This document shows, one piece after another, positions 1 to 8,715 of a stretch of 64,000 nucleotides of DNA (its first letter is position 1; every line of letters begins with the position of its first letter). Both the position numbers and the translations under genes were made by a program. The DNA is taken from positions 62,001 to 126,000 of the forward strand of contig NZ_JACJQJ010000002.1 in the NCBI RefSeq assembly GCF_014696615.1. The letters run 5' to 3'. The stretch comes from Nostoc linckia FACHB-104. GTDB lineage: Bacteria > Cyanobacteriota > Cyanobacteriia > Cyanobacteriales > Nostocaceae. The notes beneath the pieces were generated by a model. The model made no database searches and was not told the origin of the DNA. It saw only the letters and a program-made list of their open reading frames with translations.

Positions 1-137
1 GTATTTTGCGCCGTTTTTTATTACGTCATTTAAATAACCTTAAGAATCAACTAGAACCCATTAATCAACCCTATAATCACCCATACTTCTGGGCAGCTTT
101 TACAATTACTGGTATCCTGCCACCATGCAAAATTTAA
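1..137 (+). CDS. CHAT-domain protein, C-terminal end only (cut by window edge)
   Basis: The frame that ends with TAA at 135-137 encodes a tail with the sequence HPYFWAAFTITG, the usual end of a CHAT protease domain. The DNA is nearly identical to the 3' end of the next gene (about 3240-3387), including bases after the stop codon. This is therefore the last ~45 codons of a tandem paralogue of the 379-3369 gene. The catalytic residues and N-terminus lie outside the window, so nothing can be said about their integrity. Confidence 0.85.
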   Translation, partial: ILRRFLLRHLNNLKNQLEPINQPYNHPYFWAAFTITGILPPCKI

Positions 138-378
138 ATCTATTGAAAATCTAGTTTTCCCGTGTCACTGTCTTCTCAATTTGAGACTCTGGAAAGTTTT
201 CTGCACCACTAAGCTGTGTATGTTTTTTGACAAAATAAGGAGTAATGGCGATCGCAAGGGTCAGCGATCGCCAAGCATCATCAAAGATGTTAGCAACATG
301 TTATTTGAGACGACAAGAATATTTTCAGCCAATCTCTAGAGTAAAATATTTGATAAAAGCGATACAAGGTTGCGGCAG

Positions 379-3369
379 ATGCTCAAGTGGCTTTGGCAAT
401 GGCTCAAAAGCTTAATTAAGCAATTATTTGGCAGAAAAAAGCCTATTTATCCGCCATTAGCAGCACAGAAAACCGGGGAAATACACCAAGAATGGACAGA
501 TGCGGAGTATCATTCGTTATTTTTGCAATTGTTGGTGGGTATTAATAATGAAGACTGGAGTCGGGGACGGGTAAAAGCTTTTTTAGATGGAAACCGCATA
601 AATCAGGCAAATTTTGTAGAGTGGTTGCGTGGTTTTGGTGAAAGGTTGGTAGCTTCACCGACAGTAAATGATGAGTTAGTACAGGGAATGGTGCGACTAA
701 GTAATTTGAGTGTTGGTGCTGTTAGTTTTGTTGCCTATGAAATTGGTAGTCAGTTATTGAAACGAGAGGAAAAAACTAACCCCAGACTAGTAGAGTACGC
801 ACAGGAAGAAACAACTGAGAAAGAAGTGATTGTTACCTCGGATCAGTTGTTGGTGATGATGCAGCAAGATGCTAATCTAGTCCAGCAAATTACCCAGCAG
901 CTAGGAATTGAGACAAGCGATCCACAAGTAATTATGAAGGAGCTAATTAATCAATTAGCTGCTGATAAGTTGACGAATGCTGATGCACAATCCTATGTTA
1001 TTCAAGGTTTGAAGAATACTGATGCACAAGCTAATTTAATACAAGGCTTTCAGCAATATATGAATGGAGAGTTTAAAGGAGAGGTTGTAGCTTTTGAAAA
1101 ATCTATAGAATCTCAATTGAATTTTCACTATTTACCTGATGCTTGGTTTTTTAAAGCTGAAGCTTTAATTAGCTTGGGACTAATTGAAGAAGCCATTGCT
1201 TCTTGTGAAGAAGCAATAAGAATTAAACCTGACTATCACCAAGGTTGGAATTGGTTGGGTAGCGTGCAATGTGATTATTTGCAGCAATATGAACAAGCAG
1301 TAATTTCTTTTGATAAGGCTATAAAACTAAAATCAGATTTTTGTGAAGCCTGGATTAACAGAGCTGAAGCATTAAATAAATCAAAACGGTATGAAGAAGC
1401 TCTCATATCTTGCAACGAAGCACTAAAACTTGAATGTAATGATAAATATTACGAAATTTGGAATAAGCGAGGAATAGCTCTAAGTGGCTTAAACCGAGAA
1501 GAAGAAGCAATCGCCTCCTACGATAAAGCCTTAGAAATTAAGCTCGACTACCATCATCCCTGGCAAAACAGAGCTTCTGCTGCAATGTATTCAATCAGTT
1601 TCGATCCAGTACTGAGTTCTTTGAGTGCTATTGCCAAACAAAATCCCGCTCTCAACCAACGCGGTTATAATGGAGCGTTAGAAAGCTTTGAAGAAGGTTT
1701 AAAGTATTTTCAACAAGATACTCATCCAGAAGGCTACGGCATTTTGTATAAAGCACTGGGTTATACTCACTACTTGCGAGGACAAGGAGATACTTACCCC
1801 CACAGTTATTGGTACAAAGCTGTTAAAAGCTACAATAAGGCGTTAAAAACTCTTACAGCAGAAGATTTTCCGGAATTGCATTTAGAGATTTTAGAAGATT
1901 TAATTAGCCTTTGGTTGAATTTGGAAGAAACTGATAAAGCTGAAGAATTAAAGCGACAGGGAACAGATTTACTAAGGCGGTTGCTGGATGAGTGCAGAAG
2001 TCTTGTTAAGAAAAAGCAGTTAGCTTTGAAGTTTGCAGGCTTTCAGCAGTTGACTGCGGATTTAACAATACAGTCAGGAAACTGGTGCGCTGCATTGGAA
2101 TTAGCAGAACAGGGAAAAAATGCTTGCTTGTCTTGGCTGCTATATGGGTGGAGTGATGAATCTCCCAAATGGGAGGAGATGAAACAATTACTCAATCCTA
2201 ATACTGCCATAGTTTATTGGCATCTCAGCCCAGTCGCCTTACATACTTTCATCCTTAAACACAATACCCCATCACCCATTGTCTTAAGAGAAACGCTTAT
2301 CACTCCAGCACAACGCTTATATAACTTTGAAGCCTGGGTGAACACTTGGAATGAAGAATACACCAATTTTCGCCAAGGTAAAGACAAGCAGAGTGAAGAC
2401 ACAGAAACTTGGCGTGATAAGTTACCCGCAATGCTTGATAAACTGGGTAAAATTCTCGATATCAACGCTATTGTCTCCCAAATCTTAGATATTACCCAGC
2501 TAATTCTGATTCCTCACCGCGACTTACACCGCTTTCCTCTCCAAGCGTTGTTTCCTCCAGAATTCATCATCAGCTATTTACCAAGCCTTCAATTAGGCTT
2601 AATCTCCCAAACCCGCGATCAAAATCAAGGAAGTAATCAGCATCAGCTACTCAGTATTGAACATCCCAACAGCGCAGGTTATCCCGGATTAGAATTTGCA
2701 CAAGTTGAATCGGAAGCGATTTGTCGCATCTTTCCCCACAACACCCGCAAGCGTTCTGAGGAAGCGACAAAAGAAGCGGTAATCAATGCTTTAGCTCAAG
2801 GCTATGGTATTTTACACTTTACAGGGCATGGCGAATATAATTTCCACAATCCTGCTTTATCTCACTTGGCGTTAGCAGATGAGGATAAACTGACTCTTAG
2901 AGATATCCGCGATTTTGATTTGCGAAGCTATCAACTCGTCAGCCTAGCTGCTTGTGAAACAGCGATTACAGGTAATCACGCCATCACTACTGAATATGTC
3001 GGACTTGTCAGTGGTTTTATGAGTTGCGGTGTAGCTCATGTAGTCAGCACTCTGTGGACTGTGGAATCAGCCGCTAGTGCTTTAGTGATGATTCAGTTTT
3101 ACCAACGCTTACAACAAGGTAAATCCAAGGTGGTGGCTTTAGCTGAAGCTACCCAATGGCTGCGGAATGTCACTCACGATGAACTAGCACAATGGTATGC
3201 AGGGGAAATTGCTAAACTTCCAGAAGCAGAAGGTATTGTACGCCGTTTTTTGTTACGTCATTTAAATAACCTTAAGAATAAGCCAGAACCTAGTAATCAA
3301 CCCTATAATCACCCATACTTCTGGGCAGCCTTTACAATTACTGGTATCTTTCCATCATGCAAAATTTAA
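379..3369 (+). CDS. TPR-CHAT protein (caspase-like peptidase), cytoplasmic
   Basis: A 996-residue protein. The N-terminal ~230 residues are uncharacterised. TPR repeats cover about 230-430 (typical pattern EEAIASCEEAIRIKPDYHQGW), followed by a helical linker and a C-terminal CHAT domain (about 680-996). The CHAT dyad is intact: His817 in FTGHGEY and Cys859 in LAACETA. CHAT proteins are caspase/separase-like cysteine peptidases that often cleave a partner encoded nearby. There is no signal peptide. I place the start at ATG 379, preceded by AAGG about 9 nt upstream; an in-frame TTG lies at 370. It lies downstream of a paralogue and upstream of a small helical protein and a two-helix membrane protein, which may be its partners. 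The family call is firm; the role is inferred. Confidence 0.9.
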   Translation: MLKWLWQWLKSLIKQLFGRKKPIYPPLAAQKTGEIHQEWTDAEYHSLFLQLLVGINNEDWSRGRVKAFLDGNRINQANFVEWLRGFGERLVASPTVNDELVQGMVRLSNLSVGAVSFVAYEIGSQLLKREEKTNPRLVEYAQEETTEKEVIVTSDQLLVMMQQDANLVQQITQQLGIETSDPQVIMKELINQLAADKLTNADAQSYVIQGLKNTDAQANLIQGFQQYMNGEFKGEVVAFEKSIESQLNFHYLPDAWFFKAEALISLGLIEEAIASCEEAIRIKPDYHQGWNWLGSVQCDYLQQYEQAVISFDKAIKLKSDFCEAWINRAEALNKSKRYEEALISCNEALKLECNDKYYEIWNKRGIALSGLNREEEAIASYDKALEIKLDYHHPWQNRASAAMYSISFDPVLSSLSAIAKQNPALNQRGYNGALESFEEGLKYFQQDTHPEGYGILYKALGYTHYLRGQGDTYPHSYWYKAVKSYNKALKTLTAEDFPELHLEILEDLISLWLNLEETDKAEELKRQGTDLLRRLLDECRSLVKKKQLALKFAGFQQLTADLTIQSGNWCAALELAEQGKNACLSWLLYGWSDESPKWEEMKQLLNPNTAIVYWHLSPVALHTFILKHNTPSPIVLRETLITPAQRLYNFEAWVNTWNEEYTNFRQGKDKQSEDTETWRDKLPAMLDKLGKILDINAIVSQILDITQLILIPHRDLHRFPLQALFPPEFIISYLPSLQLGLISQTRDQNQGSNQHQLLSIEHPNSAGYPGLEFAQVESEAICRIFPHNTRKRSEEATKEAVINALAQGYGILHFTGHGEYNFHNPALSHLALADEDKLTLRDIRDFDLRSYQLVSLAACETAITGNHAITTEYVGLVSGFMSCGVAHVVSTLWTVESAASALVMIQFYQRLQQGKSKVVALAEATQWLRNVTHDELAQWYAGEIAKLPEAEGIVRRFLLRHLNNLKNKPEPSNQPYNHPYFWAAFTITGIFPSCKI

Positions 3370-3385
3370 ATGTATTGAAAATGTA

Positions 3386-3512
3386 GGGGAGCCAGTTGCG
3401 TGGGCGGGTTTCCCGACTTGAGCAAACTGGCGTTGTGTTGTCGCGAAGCGCAACGCACCGTCAACAAATCATAGAAGGTGCGTTAGTCTACGGCATAACA
3501 CACCCTACTTTA
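3386..3512. repeat. Dispersed cyanobacterial intergenic repeat, two modules
   Basis: The first module (3392-3431, around GTTGCGTGGGCGGGTTTCCC...TTGAGCAAAC) recurs in inverted orientation at 53310-53350. The second is an imperfect inverted repeat built from gcaacgcacc / ggtgcgttag, related to the hairpin at 11093-11119. It separates the CHAT gene from the small gene at 3540. It gives the small gene an apparent upstream reading-frame extension that is repeat DNA rather than real coding sequence. Confidence 0.65.
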
Positions 3513-3539
3513 AATTTATATTTATATTTCTTTTCCATC

Positions 3540-3962
3540 ATGCAACCAATAGAAGCCTCTGACCTGAAAGCCTTTCTTTTGGCGCTATCCCAACTTGATG
3601 CACCATTACCAGATGATGTGCAAGCCGAGGTAAATACAATTACGATTCCTGAGGATATTCGTAAATTGGATGCGATCGCCTCTAGTTATCCACCCCTAGC
3701 CACAGCATATAACCAAGTCTGGGATAATTTAGATGCGATCGCCAAAGTTCGCAGTAAAGGTGTTGATAGTATTCCTGAGTATTCTCCCGAATCCCTCAAT
3801 ACAGAAATTGATAATTCTTCTATCAACGTTGAAGCGGCGTTAGCGAAGTTAGACCAAAAAGCTGATCATAAGAAATTGACCGAATTATCTAGCGAAATAT
3901 TTCAGGCTTTAAATTCTGTTAAAACAGCAAAAGAAGTTATCCAAACCTTCCTTTCTCAATAG
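3540..3962 (+). CDS. Small helical hypothetical protein in CHAT operon
   Basis: A 140-residue acidic, helix-rich protein with no signal peptide, membrane segment or motif I recognise. The frame is open from 3396, but the first ~48 codons are repeat DNA, so I start at ATG 3540 (protein begins MQPIEASDLKAFLLAL). No good ribosome binding site is visible. The stop lies 16 nt before the start of the membrane-protein gene, so the two are very probably co-transcribed. It could be an adaptor or inhibitor between the CHAT protein and the membrane protein; this is inferred from position only. Confidence 0.65.
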   Translation: MQPIEASDLKAFLLALSQLDAPLPDDVQAEVNTITIPEDIRKLDAIASSYPPLATAYNQVWDNLDAIAKVRSKGVDSIPEYSPESLNTEIDNSSINVEAALAKLDQKADHKKLTELSSEIFQALNSVKTAKEVIQTFLSQ

Positions 3963-3978
3963 TTGAGTATTTTAAAAT

Positions 3979-5325
3979 ATGAGTCAACAATATGAGTTAA
4001 TTTACCCAACTATTGATTTATTTTTGTATAACCTCAAAGAAGGTTTAGGACAAGACGAAGCAAAACTCATAGCCAATCGTCAAGTCTTTTGGCAAACAAT
4101 ATATGGTAACCAGTTAGACACTCAGCAAATAGAAGAACTCCAACAAGCTGAAATCGATAGTTCCGATTATCATGAGTTACTCGATAATCAAAAAATCATA
4201 CCTTTTCATTCCCCGCTAGATGGTTATTATTATCCTGTGCAATTGGGAGATACTTACGGACTCCAAATAGACTGCACTGCTAACTATATAAAAGATTATA
4301 AATACGCACCTCAACCTATTACCTGTTTGCAAAAAGTCCAAACAGAAATATTCTCTAACATCAATCAACAAGAAGGTAAAATAGGTCAAAGTTGGTTTAT
4401 TTGGGGTCAATTAGCAACCGATAATCAGGACGCAGAAGCCACTGCTCAAGCTTGTTATGAGCAATTAATATTAGACTCGCAGCAAAATTGGCAAGCTGAT
4501 TTGCGAGGACAAGGAGAATTTTTTGGCGGAACTATATTTGAACTTTGGCGCTTACCTTCAGAAGCACAGCAAAGTGATGGTTATCACCTATTAATCTGTT
4601 TATTTCCCTATCAACTTAAAATAGATAAAATCAGAGAGGTGAATCAAAAGCTATATCCAGAACTGATGCAGTTATTGCGATATCGGAATAAAATTATGTG
4701 GGCTTATAATCAAAGCCGCACTATTAAAAGTAACTTAAAAACAGTAGCGAAAGTAGCCCAAGGTATAATTAGTAATTTAAACCAAGAATCGCAAAATCCA
4801 GAAATTAATATTAGTGTTTTACAAAATATCCTCAAACAAACACCAGAAATTCTGTTAAAATATACTAATAATCTAACTTATTTAGATGACCAGCACCGGA
4901 CTGCTGATATTAACATTAGTAATTATCAAAAACGCTGGCAAAAGCTGCTAGCATTAGAAGCTAATAGTGATTGGCAATTTTTGCAAACCTTCAGTGAGTT
5001 TGCCAAAGAAAAATTTCTAGTCCAAATCGAAACAGACCAAGCTTATTACAGCCCAGGATTGACCTTAATTGAGAATTATATCAAGACCATCCAGGGGATA
5101 ATCGACCTAGAGCAAACCAAAAGCGATCGCACCCTCAACACTACCATTGCGATCGCAGGTATTGGGCTAGCAACTAGTCAAATCGCCTCTGCTGTCATCT
5201 TGGCAGAAATCCCCAAAGACCAAAACCCTACTTCCTACCAAACTACAGCCTTTAGTGTCAGTTTGGGTATAGGCTTGATTTTTGCTGCACTAACCTATAT
5301 AGTTCTTCGCATCTTTCGCCGCTAA
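3979..5325 (+). CDS. Protein with soluble N-terminal region and two C-terminal membrane helices
   Basis: A 448-residue protein. The first ~380 residues are soluble, with long predicted helices in 230-370. Two hydrophobic segments close the protein (about 388-408, [19 protein letters not shown], and 424-444, [18 protein letters not shown]), ending in a basic RIFRR. This layout (soluble domain, long helix, two terminal helices) resembles CorA-type channels, but the GMN signature is absent, so it is not a standard Mg transporter. It is the third gene of the CHAT operon. A role as membrane effector or target of the CHAT peptidase is a hypothesis. I do not recognise the family. Confidence 0.8.
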   Translation: MSQQYELIYPTIDLFLYNLKEGLGQDEAKLIANRQVFWQTIYGNQLDTQQIEELQQAEIDSSDYHELLDNQKIIPFHSPLDGYYYPVQLGDTYGLQIDCTANYIKDYKYAPQPITCLQKVQTEIFSNINQQEGKIGQSWFIWGQLATDNQDAEATAQACYEQLILDSQQNWQADLRGQGEFFGGTIFELWRLPSEAQQSDGYHLLICLFPYQLKIDKIREVNQKLYPELMQLLRYRNKIMWAYNQSRTIKSNLKTVAKVAQGIISNLNQESQNPEINISVLQNILKQTPEILLKYTNNLTYLDDQHRTADINISNYQKRWQKLLALEANSDWQFLQTFSEFAKEKFLVQIETDQAYYSPGLTLIENYIKTIQGIIDLEQTKSDRTLNTTIAIAGIGLATSQIASAVILAEIPKDQNPTSYQTTAFSVSLGIGLIFAALTYIVLRIFRR

Positions 5326-5363
5326 ATTACTGAATGTACCCATGCGGTTACTTCATCTTCTAA

Positions 5364-5476
5364 TACTTTTCGGTTAAGAGGGAAAAGGCGAAAGGGGAAA
5401 GGAAAAGAAAAAACCTTTAACCCTTGTCCTCTCCCCCTTTTCCCTAAACTAAATTATGAATTCAAAATACTTAACT
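5364..5476. repeat. Purine/pyrimidine hairpin repeat (copy 1)
   Basis: A purine-rich strand (ggttaagagggaaaagg) is followed by its pyrimidine-rich complement (aacctttaaccc ... ccccttttccct), giving a long imperfect hairpin. The right half matches 30181-30252 almost base for base. Related copies lie at 23416-23493, 41061-41140, 47347-47490 and 53837-53934. It occupies the whole gap before rnhA. Confidence 0.7.
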
Positions 5477-5490
5477 GGATAGTATTGTCT

Positions 5491-6396
5491 ATGTCCCAAC
5501 GCACAATCCAAAGCATATATACTGATGGCGCTTGCACGGGAAATCCTGGCCCTGGGGGTTGGGGTGTTGTCGTTTACTTTAGTGATGGCTCAATTCACGA
5601 ACTCGGCGGCGCATCTACCCATACCACCAACAATAAAATGGAAATGCAAGCTGCGATCGCAGGTCTACAATTTCTGCAAACATCTGGACAAACTCAATCC
5701 ATCACCCTTTATACCGATAGTGAATATTTGATCAACTCTGTTACCAAGTGGATCAAAGGTTGGAAACAGAGAGGTTGGAAAAAAGCAGATGGTAAACCCG
5801 TGCAAAACCAAGACCTTTTAGAAACTTTGGACGAACTTAATAGTTATATAGTAAAGTGGGAATACGTCAGGGGTCATTCTGGTAATGTAGGTAACGAGCG
5901 CTGCGATGTCATTGCTCGTACTTTTGCTAGTGGCAGAGTCCCAGATCTCAAACAATCTTTTACCACAAATGCCGATCAATCTTTACCACAAACAAACCAA
6001 ATAAATGTAGCAAAAGTAACTGAATCTTCAGCAACCTCTACAATAATTGACACAGGGAGACCAGAAATCAGTACTCTTGCATCAAATATAACAAATATGG
6101 AGCCAACTATCACAAACTCTAGTAGTTCAATTGATGAGAAGCCACCTGGCCTTCGGGTAGCACAACTACGTGACCTAGTCGAAACTCTACGCATTGCTGA
6201 TGAAATTGCCACCAAAGGCTATTTAATCACCAGTTCCGAACTCGCCGACCTCATGGATGTTCATGCTAGCGCTGTTACCAGTCGTGGAGACCAATGGCGC
6301 TGGCGAAATTGGATAGTCTCACGGGTACGACGTGAAGGTAATCAAATTCTCTGGGAACTAGAACGCGGCGATCAGGTAGGAGGTGAAGAAGAGTAG
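5491..6396 (+). CDS. rnhA: Ribonuclease HI with C-terminal extension
   Basis: RNase HI cleaves the RNA strand of RNA-DNA hybrids during replication and repair. Residues 1-150 form the RNase H domain with all catalytic residues: Asp12 (YTDGACTGN), Glu51 (KMEMQ), Asp76 (LYTDSEYL), His129 (RGHSGN) and Asp139. At 301 residues the protein is about twice the length of E. coli RNase HI. The extra part is a low-complexity linker (150-215) and a terminal basic domain (about 220-295) with LITSSELADLMDVHASAVTS, which looks like a helix-turn-helix, then WRWRNWIVSRVRREG. I use ATG 5491 rather than the in-frame TTG at 5485. The gene converges on cruG. Confidence 0.95.
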   Translation: MSQRTIQSIYTDGACTGNPGPGGWGVVVYFSDGSIHELGGASTHTTNNKMEMQAAIAGLQFLQTSGQTQSITLYTDSEYLINSVTKWIKGWKQRGWKKADGKPVQNQDLLETLDELNSYIVKWEYVRGHSGNVGNERCDVIARTFASGRVPDLKQSFTTNADQSLPQTNQINVAKVTESSATSTIIDTGRPEISTLASNITNMEPTITNSSSSIDEKPPGLRVAQLRDLVETLRIADEIATKGYLITSSELADLMDVHASAVTSRGDQWRWRNWIVSRVRREGNQILWELERGDQVGGEEE

Positions 6397-6454
6397 CGGG
6401 GATTGGGGATTGGGGACAAGGAAGAAATAATTGTGACTCTTGACTCTTGAGTAC

Positions 6455-6474
6455 AGACGCGATTAATCGCGTCT
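6455..6474. repeat. 20-nt perfect palindrome between convergent genes
   Basis: AGACGCGATTAATCGCGTCT is perfectly self-complementary and lies between the convergent ends of rnhA and cruG. There is no T-run, so it is a dispersed palindromic repeat or at most a weak bidirectional terminator. It is flanked by low-complexity tracts (ggggattggggattgggg, gactcttgactcttga). Confidence 0.55.
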
Positions 6475-6494
6475 CTCCAATTGACCCTTGACCC

Positions 6495-7676
6495 TTAACT
6501 ATACTTCCTTCCCCGCCACTCTTTAGGAGTGCGGAATGCAGATAAGAAGATTCGCAGCACAGCTAGAGGATCGGCTAGGGGTGAAAGCCAGAATAACCAG
6601 CCGCCTTTAGCAGTTGTGCGATCATAGGAAGGTGCGATCGCCAGTAACATCGCAAAGCGAATCACTAGCAAAAATATATTGAGTCCCAATAGCAAATTCA
6701 GAGGAAGTAGGGACGGTTGGGGAAATAGGAAAGCAAGCAAGCCGTAACTAAGTAATATTAGTAGGGGTAAACCTTGCACTGCTGAGAGTACCCATAAATC
6801 TCCCCAAATTTGGGCACGGGGCGATGCATCTTTCAGGTCTAGGCTGCGTCCCCATTCTTTCCATGTCTCGATTGCGCCCTCATACATTCGCACCTTTAAC
6901 ACCTTCGCACCATCTAAAAAGCCGACTTTAAAGCCTTGAGCAGCAATATAGCGAGCTAAGGTGACATCATCACAAAAAGAACCACTGGCGCTGGTATAAC
7001 CATCGACAGCGGCTAAAACCGAACGCCGACATAAAAAGCATTGGCCATTAGCCATGACCCTTTCTGGCTGTTCTGTGTTAACGCCAGCTGGATCAAATCG
7101 GTAAAGCAGAGTCATTAACAAAGCTGGTTGTAGCAAACATTCCCCTGGATATTTGAGAATAAACTGAGGTGAAAGCGATACCAAGTCATACCCTTGGGTT
7201 TTGGCTGTCTGCACCAAACCAGCAACCAAGCCTGGATGGGGTACAGTATCAGCATCCATACCTAAAAACCATTCACTCTCTGGAGAACTTTGCAAAAAGC
7301 CATTATGTAAAGCCCAAGGACGACCCACCCAACCAGCCGGTAACGGATCATCTGTAAATAAGCGAAAGCGCGGGTCTTGCTGTTGAGCAGCTTTTACCAA
7401 TTGTGGCGTACCATCTTGCGACCTGCTATCTACAACAATCGCTTCCCTAACTTCATAACTTTGTTTACTTAAGCCAGTTAATAAAGGGCTAATACGCAAA
7501 GCCTCATTAAGCGTTGGTACCACAACGCTGACACTACCGAAAATATCTGGTGTAGGCTGTTGGGGTTGAATCGGCGGATGGCGTGTTGGCCCCTTAAATA
7601 ATCTTGAAAGTAGAATCGCTGTTGCTGGTATTTGCAGTAATAGTAATAAAAGCGATAGGTTGCTAACTGAAATCAA
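6495..7676 (-). CDS. cruG: Carotenoid 2'-O-glycosyltransferase CruG (family 2 glycosyltransferase)
   Basis: A family 2 glycosyltransferase of 393 residues with an N-terminal membrane segment (LSLLLLLLQIPATAILLS), a GT-A domain (VVVPTLNEALRISPLL, then the metal-binding GMDADTVPHPG) and C-terminal membrane helices. CruG attaches the sugar to the 2'-hydroxyl of myxol to form myxoxanthophyll. The assignment rests on the fold and on the adjacent, upstream cruF, the known partner. I choose a TTG start at 7676 because AGGAG lies 8 nt upstream. The frame is open to an ATG at 7724, but those 16 codons are GGGCATT-type repeat DNA. It is probably co-transcribed with cruF. Confidence 0.8.
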   Translation of the reverse strand: MISVSNLSLLLLLLQIPATAILLSRLFKGPTRHPPIQPQQPTPDIFGSVSVVVPTLNEALRISPLLTGLSKQSYEVREAIVVDSRSQDGTPQLVKAAQQQDPRFRLFTDDPLPAGWVGRPWALHNGFLQSSPESEWFLGMDADTVPHPGLVAGLVQTAKTQGYDLVSLSPQFILKYPGECLLQPALLMTLLYRFDPAGVNTEQPERVMANGQCFLCRRSVLAAVDGYTSASGSFCDDVTLARYIAAQGFKVGFLDGAKVLKVRMYEGAIETWKEWGRSLDLKDASPRAQIWGDLWVLSAVQGLPLLILLSYGLLAFLFPQPSLLPLNLLLGLNIFLLVIRFAMLLAIAPSYDRTTAKGGWLFWLSPLADPLAVLRIFLSAFRTPKEWRGRKYS

Positions 7677-7684
7677 AGCATCAT

Positions 7685-7689
7685 CTCCT
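7685..7689 (-). promoter_or_regulatory. Ribosome binding site deciding the cruG start
   Basis: On the minus strand AGGAG precedes TTG 7676 by 8 nt. The upstream in-frame ATGs (7724, 7703) lie in the heptad repeat with no such signal, so this site supports the TTG start. Confidence 0.6.
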
Positions 7690-7805
7690 AGGGTATGGGG
7701 CATAGGGCATGGGGCATTGGGCATTGGGCATTGGGGAAGTTTTCCTCCTCCGCTCCTCTGCTTCCTCTGCCTCCTCTGCTTTTTACTTCCCAGTCCCCAA
7801 TCCCC
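7690..7805. repeat. GGGCATT heptad tract and purine tract between cruF and cruG
   Basis: Tandem variants of ggggcattgggcatt (7690-7738) are followed by repeated cctctgcttcctctgcctcctctg (about 7743-7790). Similar heptad tracts occur at 46135-46170 and around 20190-20210. It forms the cruF-cruG spacer. Confidence 0.7.
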
Positions 7806-7809
7806 AAAA

Positions 7810-8715
7810 CTACTTCAAAGCAACTTTGACATTTGCTACTGAAATTTCCTGAGTTGCAGGTTCCATAGCAACAGGTTGTCCATTGGAACCTTGCCACCAA
7901 AGTGCTACAGATGGAGCTACACCTATTAACAAGCCAAGCAATACAGGAATAGAGAAGCCAGCGGCCAAACTCATCACAGTAGCGAAAGTGAAGTTGCCTA
8001 AGTAAACTATCAAAGGCAAATTGAGTTGCGATCGTTCTAATTTAATGGGGTTGTTTCTCCACAGGAATGCTGCCACAGTCATAAATAGCGCTCCTGTTCC
8101 CATCCAGCCAGCAAAGTTTTGGTAAGGCATCCCAAAGAATGGGCCTGGTTGTTGCCAGTACCAGAAGGGGAGAGATGTTTGACTCATCGCTGGATCGAGT
8201 ACAAAATCCCAAGAAGTTAATAACAAAGCACCTAATGCGATCGCACCTATATGACGCAACAAGCTGGGCTTTTTGTCTACTTCTAAGCCAGCACGCGCCA
8301 ACAGGTAAGAAACACATCCCACATAAAACCATGACAAGGGAATTGTGAAGGGAACTAAACCAGCAATTTTATAGCCCAGTCCACTTAGGTAACTATAGTG
8401 CCCAAAAGGAAAGCCAGTACTGGTTCCCGACAGTTCACTTCCTAAGGAAATAAATACTGATGGCAGTAAAAATGCCAAAGCGCGACCCAATCCCAATGTC
8501 CGGTAAGCATATAAAAAGACAGCCGCTGCGCCCAAAATCATATAAACCACACCGCCTCCAGCCATACTCCATTGCATGGCGGTTTGCCCAACCTCAGTTA
8601 GGTTCATAATAATTTCCGCATTCGGCACAACTAGTAGTATGCCTACAAGTCCAAACACCATCGACACGATATGACCAATCAGGCATACGCGCTCAGCAAT
8701 AACAAGTTGTTTCAT
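7810..8715 (-). CDS. cruF: Carotenoid 1',2'-hydratase CruF
   Basis: An integral membrane protein of 301 residues with about seven hydrophobic helices. It carries features of the CruF/carotenoid hydratase family, including GHYSYLSGLGYKIAGLVP, SWDFVLDPAMSQ and FGMPYQNFAGWMGTG. CruF hydrates the psi end of gamma-carotene-type carotenoids on the way to myxol, which CruG glycosylates. ATG 8715 follows AAGGAA by about 6 nt. It is the first gene of a two-gene unit with cruG, and any promoter should lie in 8716-9251. Confidence 0.88.
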   Translation of the reverse strand: MKQLVIAERVCLIGHIVSMVFGLVGILLVVPNAEIIMNLTEVGQTAMQWSMAGGGVVYMILGAAAVFLYAYRTLGLGRALAFLLPSVFISLGSELSGTSTGFPFGHYSYLSGLGYKIAGLVPFTIPLSWFYVGCVSYLLARAGLEVDKKPSLLRHIGAIALGALLLTSWDFVLDPAMSQTSLPFWYWQQPGPFFGMPYQNFAGWMGTGALFMTVAAFLWRNNPIKLERSQLNLPLIVYLGNFTFATVMSLAAGFSIPVLLGLLIGVAPSVALWWQGSNGQPVAMEPATQEISVANVKVALK

